The notes under the pieces were generated by a model that saw only the letters and a program-made list of their open reading frames with translations, was not told where the DNA came from and did no database searches. From Lytechinus pictus (taxonomy: Eukaryota > Echinodermata > Echinoidea > Temnopleuroida > Toxopneustidae): a DNA stretch of 64,000 bases. The position numbers and the translations under genes are program-made. Shown one piece after another: positions 42,340 to 52,584 of this stretch (position 1 is its first letter; each line of letters begins with the position of its first letter). Location of the stretch: the NCBI RefSeq assembly GCF_037042905.1, contig NW_026974141.1, forward strand, positions 2,550,001-2,614,000. Reading direction: 5' to 3'.

Positions 42340-45300
42340 CTGTGAAGTGAATAGAAGAGAATGTATGTATTATGATGAAAGAAAGTGAACTTTATTAACA
42401 ACATCATGGCAGTAGCTTATAAATATTTTGGCATATTTTTTTCTGTTGACCAAAAGGGAAGAAAGGGTGCAATATTATGTAACTTATCTTAAGAAAATAT
42501 ACATTATAGGAGCTAGGGTGTTAAAGAGGCGTACCAGTCAGATAAAAAATGAAAGGCCAAACCATAAAGTTTTCAAGTTATACCCTAAAGTTTGAACATG
42601 AACCCCAAAATGTAGTCAAGTTTTAACCAAAGGTGTCACATGCAATAACACCACTCAGTTTAGAACTACACTCGCTGAGATTTTAACAGCAAACCTATGC
42701 TTCTTGAAAGGGGAGGAATACAAATTATTGTTGCCCCCCCCATCTTAAATAGAAACATCACAAATGAATGTTTTGCATATTAACACCAAGGAGTTGACAC
42801 TGGTTTATTGCTAGTGTAATCCTCTATGTACACCTGTGGTGTATTTACAACACCAATGTTTTTGCAGTGTATCTTACCTTGCAACATAAGGATGTAGGTC
42901 TCTCAGCTGTTGGGTGGTGTCCAGGGCGGGGCCGTAGGAGTGGACTGAGGTACTCTTGGTGAACCCGTCTGGAAGCTGTTTCATCACGCCACCGAAGGTC
43001 CTACCGGCTCGGGCCTTGCCCTTGGGGTTCATGTCATAGAACCTAGAAAATAAGTTAATGGAAAAGAATAGCTTTATCAAACAGAATATACAGGATAATT
43101 GTTATTTTGAAATTGTTTTGATTTATCAAGGGAGATTCCATGTGTATGCATAGCACTGTTTCATCAACATTGGTTACCTGACATGTTTCCTTGATTTTAA
43201 TTGGCTATTGAGAAGCACAGTTACTATGGTAACTGTTGTATAAAACAAGACTTGTCAGACAAAACGTCCAAGTCCTTTTCAATGAAATGGTCCCCTGAAT
43301 TTGCAAAAATATTAAGAAACATCGTTGAAAAGGTCATTGTTGGTGTGATGACGTTGTTTGTTTGTATGTTTGACACTGATTTATTTTTCTTTAAAGGGAA
43401 TTTTTTAAATATTAAATGTCACGCAAATGACCACATAACCATTGGCTCCATACCTGAGCTTTTAAAATTATTTTCACATATTTTGATTTTACTTTCAAAA
43501 GGAGCTTAATCCAAAATAGCTTGAGATAAACAAATAAATGCTTTTGGATACAAGATTATATATAGTCTTTTGTTGAAAGTTGGTATCAGACAGTGTATTT
43601 CTTTCCATCGCTCCCAAAACAGGTTCTTGATTTTGCTTCATGATAGTTAGCCACATGTATCTCAACTACAATCTGAGATGAATAACATAATTTTCATTGC
43701 AAAAGTGGATCAAGATATTATGGAAGAAATAATCTTGATTGAATAAAGATTCACAATGCACTTTTATCAATATGGAGGCAGTCTATATATATTTGCACTG
43801 AGCCAGTAGAGGCCCAAACCAATCAAGTAGAAAATCTGACAATAGAGCTTTAGGAAAGGCAGGTGATTTGCATGAATAGATGTATTGATCTGTAGCAGTT
43901 GAATATGCCTCAGTGAATTATTTAGTGCCAGACCAGAAGTGAGTTACTGAGAAAAAAATATGTCAAAATGAATTGAACCTTATTTTTTTAAAGGGCACTT
44001 GAGATACTACTTGTCTGTGAGTAAGTGAGAATAATTCTGTTGCAATCACTGGATATTATTATAAAGATTCTTAAAAAAAAACTTGTATGCAATTCCTATT
44101 AATGTTGCTAGCAAATTAAGATGATTATTGTTCCATGAATAAATATCTTTTTCAAACAAATGAAAATGATGAAATAATTCTTTTCTCAGATAATTTGAAT
44201 GTTAATTTCAATTTATCTCCACAAATTAAAGCTTGTACATTTCTGCTAAGGTTTCAGTTATTTGGTTTAAGGATAGTTTCCATGTTTGGGTACATATACT
44301 GTACGCTTGGGATTTTCATGGTAAAATTATCCTCGACACAAATGTCACAGGAATCTACTTCAGTCAACTTACTTGGTATCATAGTGGGTTATCCATCTGT
44401 ATGGCTCAATGGGGAACTGCACTTGTGGCTTGTCGTTGTTATCGCTGTATCCTGACATCTCCTTGTTGCCGACAAAGAACCTGCCCTGCTTCTCGTTGGC
44501 GCTCGGCGACGGTCTCTGCTGGCCCTCGAACGACTTCTTGAAGATGCTGGAGTGGTTGTCTGGGTTCGTCATGTTCAGGTACTCGGCTGGATCCTCCTTT
44601 TTGATGCGGTCCTCGACCCGGCTCGGAACCTGGTCCCATTTCGTGTAGGCGTCCGTCATGACGCGATTGACGTACAGGGGTTTAGCCTTCTCGTGGGTGA
44701 AGCCGGTCTCGTGATCTGAACGGTTCGTGATGATGGGTAGTCTTTCATCTCCCTGTTAATTGAATGGATCGAAGTAAAAATCCTATCATTAATGAAAACA
44801 TAGATCTAGCTTATTGGGAAAAATGTGTTTATTTTACTTCTTAAACAGAGTAGAATAAAATATATAATTTATTGTCTTTTGATCTCCCAAAAAAGAGAAA
44901 GAACAAAAATACTATCCAATTGCCATAAGGAGGATAACTATCAAGTAAAACATGACTGTCAAGTACATTATCGTACTGATGACTTATATATATTACATTG
45001 CTGACGTATATAACACATTGCCGCATTGGTCGGATCATGCACAAGGGACGCGCACTACCGCATATCAATAAGATTGCACGTTACATATCAAGTGTGTGGG
45101 CTCAACTCTTTGCGAAAGCACCAGGAGTAAGAATTGTGTAACTTTTCGTAAATGTAAATTTCTTCATAAATAATGTTTATCATAGAAATGAGTGAAGGCA
45201 ATTTGTAATTACCGCTGGTCGTTGTGATGGTAGGAAGCTTGTCTTCATGACGCTAGTTCCCGTTGGTCTGCCAGTCCAGGTTCCCTGTATAAATAGACAG

Positions 45301-48300
45301 TCATAATGCTAAATAATCATGTTCATAAACATACTACATCCTTATTGTATCCTAAGACCAGTGAACTGATATTTTTGTGCATATATGCCAACAAAAACTT
45401 TCATTGCAAATTAAACATATCATTAGATCTATCTCATCGAGCTGTTATGATAAAATTCTACCACAAAAAGTAATTTTATTAAAGTACAATATCTAGAACG
45501 ACACTCAGAGAATTGATTTTATTTGTCATGTTGTTACATACTGTGAATATTTGCAAACTTATCTAATACTGCTTTGAGATTGAATATAAGAGGAAATTCA
45601 CTTGATTTTGGCTCGCTAAAAAGATTTACAATATACCACATGACTTAAGCATTCTTTTTCATCTTCCTTGAATCTTTGTTGAATTGTATAAATATAAGTT
45701 CTACATGTGCACTGACATAAATTACAATATAACTTTATCTTATGACATGTGCATTGTTGACTTATGAATTTTTGTTATATGCATACTAACTTATACAATT
45801 ATTTCTTACATTAAATTTACTTATTCATTTTCGACTTAGGCTTTTTTACATATGCATTTTGACTTATGCAATTAATTCTTATATGCATTTTAGATTTGCA
45901 CTATAATGAACCTACAGGCATGCTTTTGAAGGGTGAGCCAAGATGAAATAGGTTCTACATTGTAGGTATAAGTGAAATTCTGGCCTATGCAAGTTGACTT
46001 CAGAATTTTGACATATGGATTTTGACTTATGCAATTATTTCTCATATGAATTTTACTTATGCATCTTTGATTTTATGTTTTGTTTTACATATACAGTTTG
46101 CCTTATGCAATTTGACTCATACTCTTTTCCTTATGCATATTTTACTTATGCATTAAGTACTTATATCAATTTTACTATATGCAGAGTACTTATAGCTCAC
46201 AGCCATGTCATTTTTGAAGGGTGAGCCAGGATTAAGTGAGATAATGTTCTACATCAGAGGTAAGAGTGAAATTCTGACTTATGCAACTTGCTTAGGCATT
46301 TCAACCTTATGTATTTTGGCATATATATTTTGACTTATGCAATTATTTCCTATATAAATTTCACATACGCATTGTACTGAACTTACAGGTATGTCATTTT
46401 TGAATGGTGAGCCAGGATGGAATGAGACTGGTTCTACATTGTAAGCATGAGTGTAGCCAGACCCTTCCTTCGGACCAACGGTCAGAGTAGAACAATCCTC
46501 TGAAAAAAGAGACAAAATATTAAAAATAATTGGTAAAAATTCAAACTTGTGCAAGTTGACTTATGCATTTAAGATTAGGTGCTGGGCTAAAGCCAGGGTA
46601 ATTATATCTAAATCCCTTTGGATGTGCATCTAGATGATAAAGTAGTATATGGTGTATGCTTTACAAGAATGGAATATTATCACACATGGTTACCGTATGC
46701 TAGATTTATCTGCATCTCGCTGTCAAATTATTTCAACCATTGATTCTTTATAAAAATATTGATTCTACATTTGAATATATGCCGGTCAATCTCTCAGTGA
46801 TGTTTATATTATTCTTTTAGATTTTCATGTAAAATTGCAAAGTACATCAATTGATCAATACAAGTTTGTTTTTTTCTGCCACACCACAACATGTCCTTGT
46901 TGTTTGGCTTTTAACTGTGCTCTCCTTTCGAAAAAGAATACATGTGGCAATCAAAATTTTCTTATCATCTCACTTTAATGTTTTTATTTTATTATTTCCA
47001 GGAAATAAGGCCTTACATTTTATTTTTATTCTTTATTTTATTAATTTCTTCTCCACTCGTGGGCTGGATGGCCCTCTTTAGCCACAGGCTGTTCTTCCGA
47101 GGTGTCCAGTTTTAGGACAGTTTCTTTCATATGATATACTTAAAGGTCAAGTCCACCCCAGCAAAATGTTGATTTGAATAAATAGAGAAAAATCAAACTA
47201 GCGTAACACTGAAAATTTCATCAAAATCGGATGTAAAATAAAAAAGTTATGGCGTTTTAAAGTTTCGCTTATTTTTCACAAAACAGTGATATGCACAACT
47301 CAGTGACATGCAAATGAGTCAGTCGATGATGTTCATCACTCACTATTTCTTTTGTTTTTTATTGTTTGAATTATACAATATTTCATTTTTTTACAGATTT
47401 GACCATAGGGATCGACTTTACTGAATCATATAGAATTAAACAATGCTAATTCCACATGTTCAGGGAGGAATTAATCACTGTTTCACTTGACAATGAGGAG
47501 ATAATTAGAATATTTCATATTTTATGTAAAATACAAAAGAAATAGTGAGAGGATGACGTCATCACTCTCCTCATTTGCATACCAACCAGGATGCGCATAT
47601 AACTGTTTTGTGAAATTAAGCAAAACTTTAAAATGTCATAACTTTCTTATTTTACATCCGATTTTGATGAAGTTTTCAGTGCTGTGTTTGTTGGATTTTT
47701 CTCTTTTTATTCAAATCAATTTTTTGGGGGTGGACTTGTCCTTTAACAACTGGAACAGTGAACCATACTTTTGGGGAAATTACAAAAACTGAAGAAAGGT
47801 TTAGAAGAATTTTCTTACTTCTCTCTGAGGGTCTTCCTGTGAATCTGGTCCTACCCTCTGTACTCATGAAGTTTGGCCCGTGTCCTGCGTTCTCCAGGGA
47901 GACCGGATCCTTCGCTTGCAGCTTGTACAAGAGAGGGCGGTGTTTGGGTAAAACGCCATTTATCTTGAGGGCAAGTCCGTGGTCCCGTGTGTTGACAAAT
48001 ACTTTCTTAACCTGTCATTGCGATTCAATGTTGTACATGTATATCATCAATCAATATTTCATATGATTTTAGTCAAGGTAAAGAATGATGTATTATATGG
48101 GTTTTATTCAATAAAAATTCAATTAAATAAGGGTCTAATCCCAGCCAGAGAGAAACATATTATAACTGTTTTACATAGAAAGATATATCTGTTTCTCTGG
48201 AAAAAGATACTATAAAGTATAAAAATATCTTTCCCTGGAGAAACATGAATATGTATATCTTTCCCTAGGGAAATGTCTCCCTAGATAAACAGATGTACAT

Positions 48301-50430
48301 GTATGTTTCCCTGGAAAATGTATACTCCCTGGAGAAACATATTTATATATGTTTCCCTGAAAAATATATACTCCCATGAGAAACATATATATGTTTCCCT
48401 GATAAAATATACACTCCCATGAGAAACATATATATGTTTCCCTGATAAAATATATACTCCCATGAGAAACATATATATGTTTCCCTGATAAAATATATAC
48501 TCCCGTGAGAAACATATATATTTTCCCTGATAAAATATATACTCCCATGAGAAACATATGTTTCCCTGGAAAAAATATATACTTCCTTGAGAAACATATA
48601 TGTTTCACTGGGAATTATATATTCCCTGAAAAAACATGTATCCCTTGAAAAATATATACTCTCTGGAGAAAACATGATTCCCCTTACTAAAAAACAACAT
48701 AATAAAGTAGTATGTTTGGTAGTGTAATAATAGAGTGGTATCATTTCGTATACTTACTTGTCCAACTGTTGGGTATGTGATAGGATCCTGTTGGGTGAAA
48801 CCGCTCTTGACTTGGTTTAGATTCTCAGGGAATCGATCTTTGCCGTCTGATCGTATCGACGGCTGAAAATGCTTTGTTGTGATGGAGTGATAGTTGTCAC
48901 CAACGAGTCTCCTGATAAATTTGAAGAAAAGGGAACAGATTTGTAATTAAAACATAACATCAGTTCATAATGACCTATCAAATAACCAAAAAAATAAGTG
49001 CACAAATGAAGTTATAAAAAATTGGTTATACCTCGGTCATATTTGTTCTATGGCGGCCGTACGGCGAGTCGAAAACCAGCTAAATATAGGTGGTTTGAAT
49101 AAAAATGAATAAAACGGGTGTTCTCGACTTGCTGTATGGTCGCCGTAGACCAAATGTGACCGAGGTATTAATTTTGATGATTTCAATTTTTTTCAAAATT
49201 CAATTGCACAATGAAGATATATTTTCAAAATATATTTATGCATAGAATATGAATAAAAATTGTTTAATACAATAATCCAGATGCATAACAGTAAGAGAAC
49301 CTAAAAAAAGAAATGATCATTTTTGTACAGGGTTCATAAGCATTGCACAATATTCAAAATCAAGTGTTCACTGTGATATTCGTTTTACTGTGATTGAAAT
49401 TAGATTCCATTTTCATGTTTGCCAAACCGAATCTAATCAAAATTTTGGAGTATATAATAAGCATTAATTTATATAGCGCAGCTTTTATATGGATATATTC
49501 AGCTGCGCTTGTTCAAATTTTGAGTATATCAAACCTCACGATCATGGCTTTACACATGTATGAATAATCAATTGTGAAATGGATCCACTTATACCTATAG
49601 AGCCCTACTGTATAAAACATACAAATAATGGTAACTCAGAAACGCACAACCAAACATGGTGTTACCATGGAAACATGAAGCTATCCATAGCATATACTAT
49701 ATTCACGGGTAACAATGCTGAATTTTACAAACTTATAGGAGTACCCAACCATTTTCAATGCTTATATTTTCAGCCATTCTCAAATCATCACACAACTTAT
49801 TATTCTAATACTTAAAAGTCCAATGGAGAAACCGATAATGGATAGCCAAATAATGTAGTATAGGGCAGAGGTAAATTTCATGAAAAAAATTGTCAATTTC
49901 TTTGTAGAAATATTGGTTATATTCTCACTTTATCACCAATTGAAACCATTTCAGCAACAAAATATATTGTCATGGAAATGCATTAAAATTTTTTGTTAAT
50001 TTCCTTTTTATGCACATGATCAATCTGCAATAATATTCACACTCATTTGGAAACAAAACAATACTAGCCTTTGAATAGAATTTCTAAATATCTATGGCTC
50101 CATTCTTCTATCAAAGCTGATTTTGATATAAATACTTAAATACATGTAGTAATTCCCTAGAATGATATTAACTTTAACCCCAACAAGCCTTCAAACTTAC
50201 CCCATAGCAGGGTTATCGACCTCATCAAGACGTTGACTGTAGTAGACTCCCGGCCTGAAGTTTGACTGATATCCAGTCCCGACGTGCCTCGTTGTCCGAG
50301 GCACGAACGGCTCGTGCTTGGCCCCGTAGGAGGTGGCGTACGAAGTGGAATAGAACTTCATGATGTCAGCGTCCGGCCCCTGGGTGGCGGAGACGTGGGC
50401 AGTAGGCTGACCGACAGGCAACCTACCCAT
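42237..50430 (-). CDS. PPP1R32: PPP1R32/SAXO4-like axonemal protein (complete, 8 coding exons)
   Basis: Ortholog of vertebrate PPP1R32 (C11orf66, IIIG9, renamed SAXO4), a protein of motile cilia and sperm axonemes. Exons on the minus strand: 50430-50201, 48911-48758, 48011-47819, 46499-46387, 45284-45213, 44752-44373, 43042-42878, 42339-42237. They sum to 1410 nt with all phases matching, giving 469 residues (human about 425). The family pattern is seen throughout: MGRLPVG, MKFYSTSYATSYG, RHVGTGYQSNFRPG with DNPAMG, VKKVFVNTRDHG, GPKEGSGYTHAYN, and LRDLHPYVAR near the C-terminus. The start ATG has a perfect Kozak context (tagccaccATGG). No membrane segment. It converges with DAGLA and diverges from gene 3. 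Confidence 0.92.
42878..43042 (-). CDS. PPP1R32: PPP1R32 coding exon 7
   Basis: Acceptor 'ttttctag', donor AG|GTAAGA. FYDMNPKGKARAG, VMKQLPDGFTKSTSVHSYG, TTQQLRDLHPYVAR. The LxxLHPxVxR block is the C-terminal hallmark of the family. Confidence 0.92.
44373..44752 (-). CDS. PPP1R32: PPP1R32 coding exon 6
   Basis: Acceptor 'aattaacag', donor AA|GTAAGT. Residues 255-380: GDERLPIITNRSDHETGFTH, then a charged linker (VEDRIKKEDPAEYLNMTNP) and FVGNKEMSGYSDNND, ending IEPYRWITHYDTK. Confidence 0.9.
45213..45284 (-). CDS. PPP1R32: PPP1R32 coding exon 5
   Basis: Acceptor 'tttatacag', donor GCG|GTAATT, 24 codons in phase 0: GTWTGRPTGTSVMKTSFLPS. The 'TSFLP' matches the family's 'KSDFLP' position by memory of the human protein. 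Confidence 0.85.
45905..46290 (-). pseudogene. Two decayed tandem copies of PPP1R32 exon 4
   Basis: Plus-strand blocks at 46198-46270 and 45905-45985 repeat 'tgtcatttttgaa' with 'ggtgagccaggat', 'ggttctacattgta' and the donor context 'tgaacttacagg'. On the minus strand they match the 3' half of exon 4. Both carry indels and stops. Confidence 0.8.
46387..46499 (-). CDS. PPP1R32: PPP1R32 coding exon 4
   Basis: Acceptor 'tttttcag', donor CCT|GTAAGT. Residues 193-230: CSTLTVGPKEGSGYTHAYN and VSFHPGSPFKNDIP. GPKEGSGYT is a strongly conserved family block. Two decayed tandem copies lie in the next intron. Confidence 0.92.
47140..47746. mobile_element. TTAAAGGACAAGTCCACC MITE in PPP1R32 intron
   Basis: Starts 'ttaaaggtcaagtccacccc' and ends 'gggtggacttgtcctttaa', palindromic throughout like the 37.15-kb copy. 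TTAA edges. Confidence 0.92.
47819..48011 (-). CDS. PPP1R32: PPP1R32 coding exon 3
   Basis: Acceptor 'caatgacag', donor A|GTAAGA. Residues 129-192: VKKVFVNTRDHG, then KHRPLLYKLQAKDPVSLENA and HGPNFMSTEGRTRF. The human counterpart of the first motif carries the PP1-docking KVHF; here it reads KVFV. Confidence 0.88.
48215..48700. repeat. 43-bp hairpin minisatellite in PPP1R32 intron
   Basis: About ten units of 'actcccatgagaaacatata' plus 'tatgtttccctgataaaata', with an exact 43-base period in the centre. 'gaaacatatatatgtttc' is self-complementary, so each unit can form a hairpin. Minus-strand frames of 132-133 codons through it are artefacts. Confidence 0.9.
48758..48911 (-). CDS. PPP1R32: PPP1R32 coding exon 2
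   Basis: Acceptor 'atttatcag', donor CAA|GTAAGT. Residues 77-128, including VGDNYHSITTKHFQPS and NQVKSGFTQQDP, the repeated 'SGF/SGY' style of SAXO-type proteins. Confidence 0.88.
48912..50200. other. PPP1R32 intron 1 (coding)
   Basis: Apart from the MITE at 49027, this is AT-rich intron with nothing recognisable. The open frame at 49579-49815 has no family signature. Confidence 0.5.
49027..49169. mobile_element. CTCGGTCACATTTG MITE, copy 2
   Basis: Ends 'tacctcggtcatatttgttc' and 'accaaatgtgaccgaggta', with the same centre as the 28.58-kb copy. Confidence 0.88.
50201..50430 (-). CDS. PPP1R32: PPP1R32 coding exon 1
   Basis: ATG is the complement of 50428-50430. Donor GG|GTAAGT, exit phase 2. 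Residues 1-76: MGRLPVGQPTAHVS, MKFYSTSYATSYG, RHVGTGYQSNFRPGVYYSQR. The 5'UTR continues upstream to an acceptor at about 50482. Confidence 0.92.
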
Positions 50431-50481
50431 GGTGGCTAGATAGTGGATGGATGGATGACGAAGGAGAGGGGTGAAGTTGAT
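50431..50481 (-). other. PPP1R32: PPP1R32 5'UTR part of exon
   Basis: Upstream of the ATG the minus strand runs back to a good acceptor 'cttacatccacag', so the 5'UTR is probably split. A candidate first exon ends at donor CAG|GTAAAG (51441 downward), with its start somewhere near 51.5 kb. Confidence 0.6.
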
Positions 50482-50689
50482 CTGTGGATGTAAGAGAGAG
50501 AAAAAAATAGAATATTATATTGAGAATATTAATAAATTGCATCCTTATCTGCCTAACATGAATCACCACTGCTAGTATAATGTATGAATATTATCTTATG
50601 TCCTTTCGGATGAAATTAGATCTTCATGATGATCAATTTAATGATGATCATCAATCATTACTAGCCTATTATCATAAAATATAATCATC

Positions 50690-50905
50690 TTTATCATGAA
50701 ATATCAAAATACTACTCATCAACATCATAATGCCATCATTATCAACATTATGTCATCATTATCATCATCATCACTTATCATCACCACCACCACCACCATC
50801 ATCATCACCATCATCATCTTCATCATCATCTTCATTAATATTATCACCATGATCATCATAACATCTGACTGTAACATCATCATCACCATCATTAATACTT
50901 CCCAT
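50690..50905. repeat. ATC/CAT trinucleotide repeat
   Basis: (CAT)n and (CAC)n microsatellite, the complement of the GAT arrays seen at 14-15 kb and 56.1 kb. It is in the intron upstream of the PPP1R32 start codon. Confidence 0.9.
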
Positions 50906-51598
50906 CCCTTTTCTTCTTTGTCTAGCTCTTCAGATTTTCTTTCTCTTAATTCCTGTTGTCGTGCACTCACTCTTGTTATTCTCATTTTCATTCTCTTTAA
51001 TTTTGGGATTTTTTTTCAAGTCAAAAGCCTAGCTTACACCACGGTTATCAAGATACCACTGTTCAATATCAAATCAATAATGAATTTAACAACACTGACA
51101 ATCCACTGCACAGCATCTTGAGCTAAGTTATAATAGTTTTAAAAAAACCTGAAACATCCTAAACTGCATGATGATAATATTATTAATGGGGGGCCTAGCT
51201 ATTTAACCCACTATGAGCTTTGATATAGAAAAACACCCACTAAGGCTCACTACATTATCATATTCACAACACATGGGAAAATATATATGAGAATATGACC
51301 TAAGCTCCAAAGTCCAATGCAAAAACGCCTTTTGCAATCGGGCTAAAAAAATGAATAAAAATTAAAATTATGAATTTCATTAAATAATATCTTTTACACG
51401 AACGGCTAATGAAACCACACAAGTATTTTCACTACTTTACCTGGAAAATTGCTCAGTTGTTCCCTAAAAGTCCCTGGATTGGCAGAAAAGGCAAATATTA
51501 AGGAGAAACATCCAGCAAATTCCTTATGATCGAGTTCTTTCACTACACAAAACACCACAACACAAGCTCCGTCAATACGGAAGCGATCTGTGTGTTGT

Positions 51599-51613
51599 GT
51601 TGCTACGAGTAAC
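51599..51613. promoter_or_regulatory. X-box-like RFX site upstream of PPP1R32
   Basis: GTTGCT-ACG-AGTAAC fits the RFX consensus GTNRCC(N0-3)RGYAAC with one mismatch and a 3-base spacer. It lies about 160 bases upstream of the candidate first donor of PPP1R32. RFX factors drive ciliary genes. Confidence 0.55.
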
Positions 51614-52537
51614 CAACATGTGCTCTCGGGCAAATATGAATATTCATGAGTATACAATATTTGCCTAAGAATACGCTCCAACGTGGCGTCATGCGCTATT
51701 TTGGGAGTGTCGTGTCATGAATATGCATTAGCTTGAACTTCAGGAAGCGGACCGCACACACCCGGAGAATTCAACTCATTGACATTGGAAGTTCAAGCAG
51801 AACAAGGCCATATGATGATGACAAGTTATTTATTTAAGAGTGATTAATATCGCTGTGATGTTTTATAGGTTTCATTCGGAGACATCTCATGGGAATTAAT
51901 TAGAAAGCAGAAACGAAACACGCTGCTCACGATTGTGACGGGGGAAATATATCGGTCCCACATCTTCATATTTGTGTAAGTAATTGAATGATTGCCTAAC
52001 TGTGTTGGATCTTAATTCAATATTGTGTGACTCGGGAGCACTCACACAACTAGACAGGAATAACCGTCGTTTCTGGGGATTTATTCAACAATTTCTGACA
52101 TTTTACTGTAATCCCCATTTACCGACGGTAGGGTGTACGTGTGGGCTCGCATGTGTTCTCATTCCCTCCCTTTTGTCAATTCACAGTCAGTCCAAAGTTT
52201 GATGTAATTTTACACATCGAATTTACAATCTAAGGATGTATAAACAACAAACTTTTAAACCTTGACATTTCAATGTTTAAATACTTTAAACGATATAGAT
52301 GAAAAAGGCATGAAAAATATACTTTACCGATGTTTAATTGGGTTGAACACGATAAAAATGGTCAAAATGGCAGCCAAACTATAAAATATTTACAAACGAA
52401 CGTCAACAATCACGAATGTGATATCGATATTGCTTTCGATATTACGAAACCGAAGATAAACGATACTAGTTATACTAGTACTAGTACTAGTTATAATCGC
52501 GATATATCGATTCGAGACATTAAGTTAATAACGATAA

Positions 52538-52556
52538 TGACGTCATTCAAGATGGC
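52538..52556 (+). promoter_or_regulatory. CRE palindrome plus YY1-like motif (candidate gene 3 promoter)
   Basis: TGACGTCA at 52538-52545 is a full CREB/ATF site. It is followed at once by AAGATGGC (52549-52556), a YY1-type motif often found at or just after start sites. A donor CAG|GTGAAA at 52584 could end a short noncoding first exon spliced to 54770. Confidence 0.4.
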
Positions 52557-52584
52557 AACTTGCAAGAAAAACCGTCAGGTCAGG

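Larger units (their letters stand above)
45640..46600. repeat. Degenerate 'gacttatgcaatt' repeat around exon 4
   Basis: Many imperfect copies of 'ttgacttatgcaattatttc' with 'atatgcattttgac' flank exon 4 and its decayed copies. This suggests tandem duplication of exon plus intron units. Confidence 0.7.

Noticed and set aside
47553..47930. Frames such as SSFAYQPGCAYNCFVKLSK at 47.5 kb and the near-identical one at 60.1-60.3 kb
   Set aside because: They are translations of the TTAA MITE family; similarity between them reflects the repeat, not a gene.
48210..48744. 132-133 codon minus-strand frames with repeated FSWEYIF-like blocks
   Set aside because: Produced by the 43-bp minisatellite; no splice sites in register with PPP1R32.
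50725..50991. Met/Val/Asp-rich frame on the minus strand upstream of PPP1R32
   Set aside because: ATC microsatellite translation, not an N-terminal extension; the Kozak ATG at 50430 and the upstream acceptor define the start.
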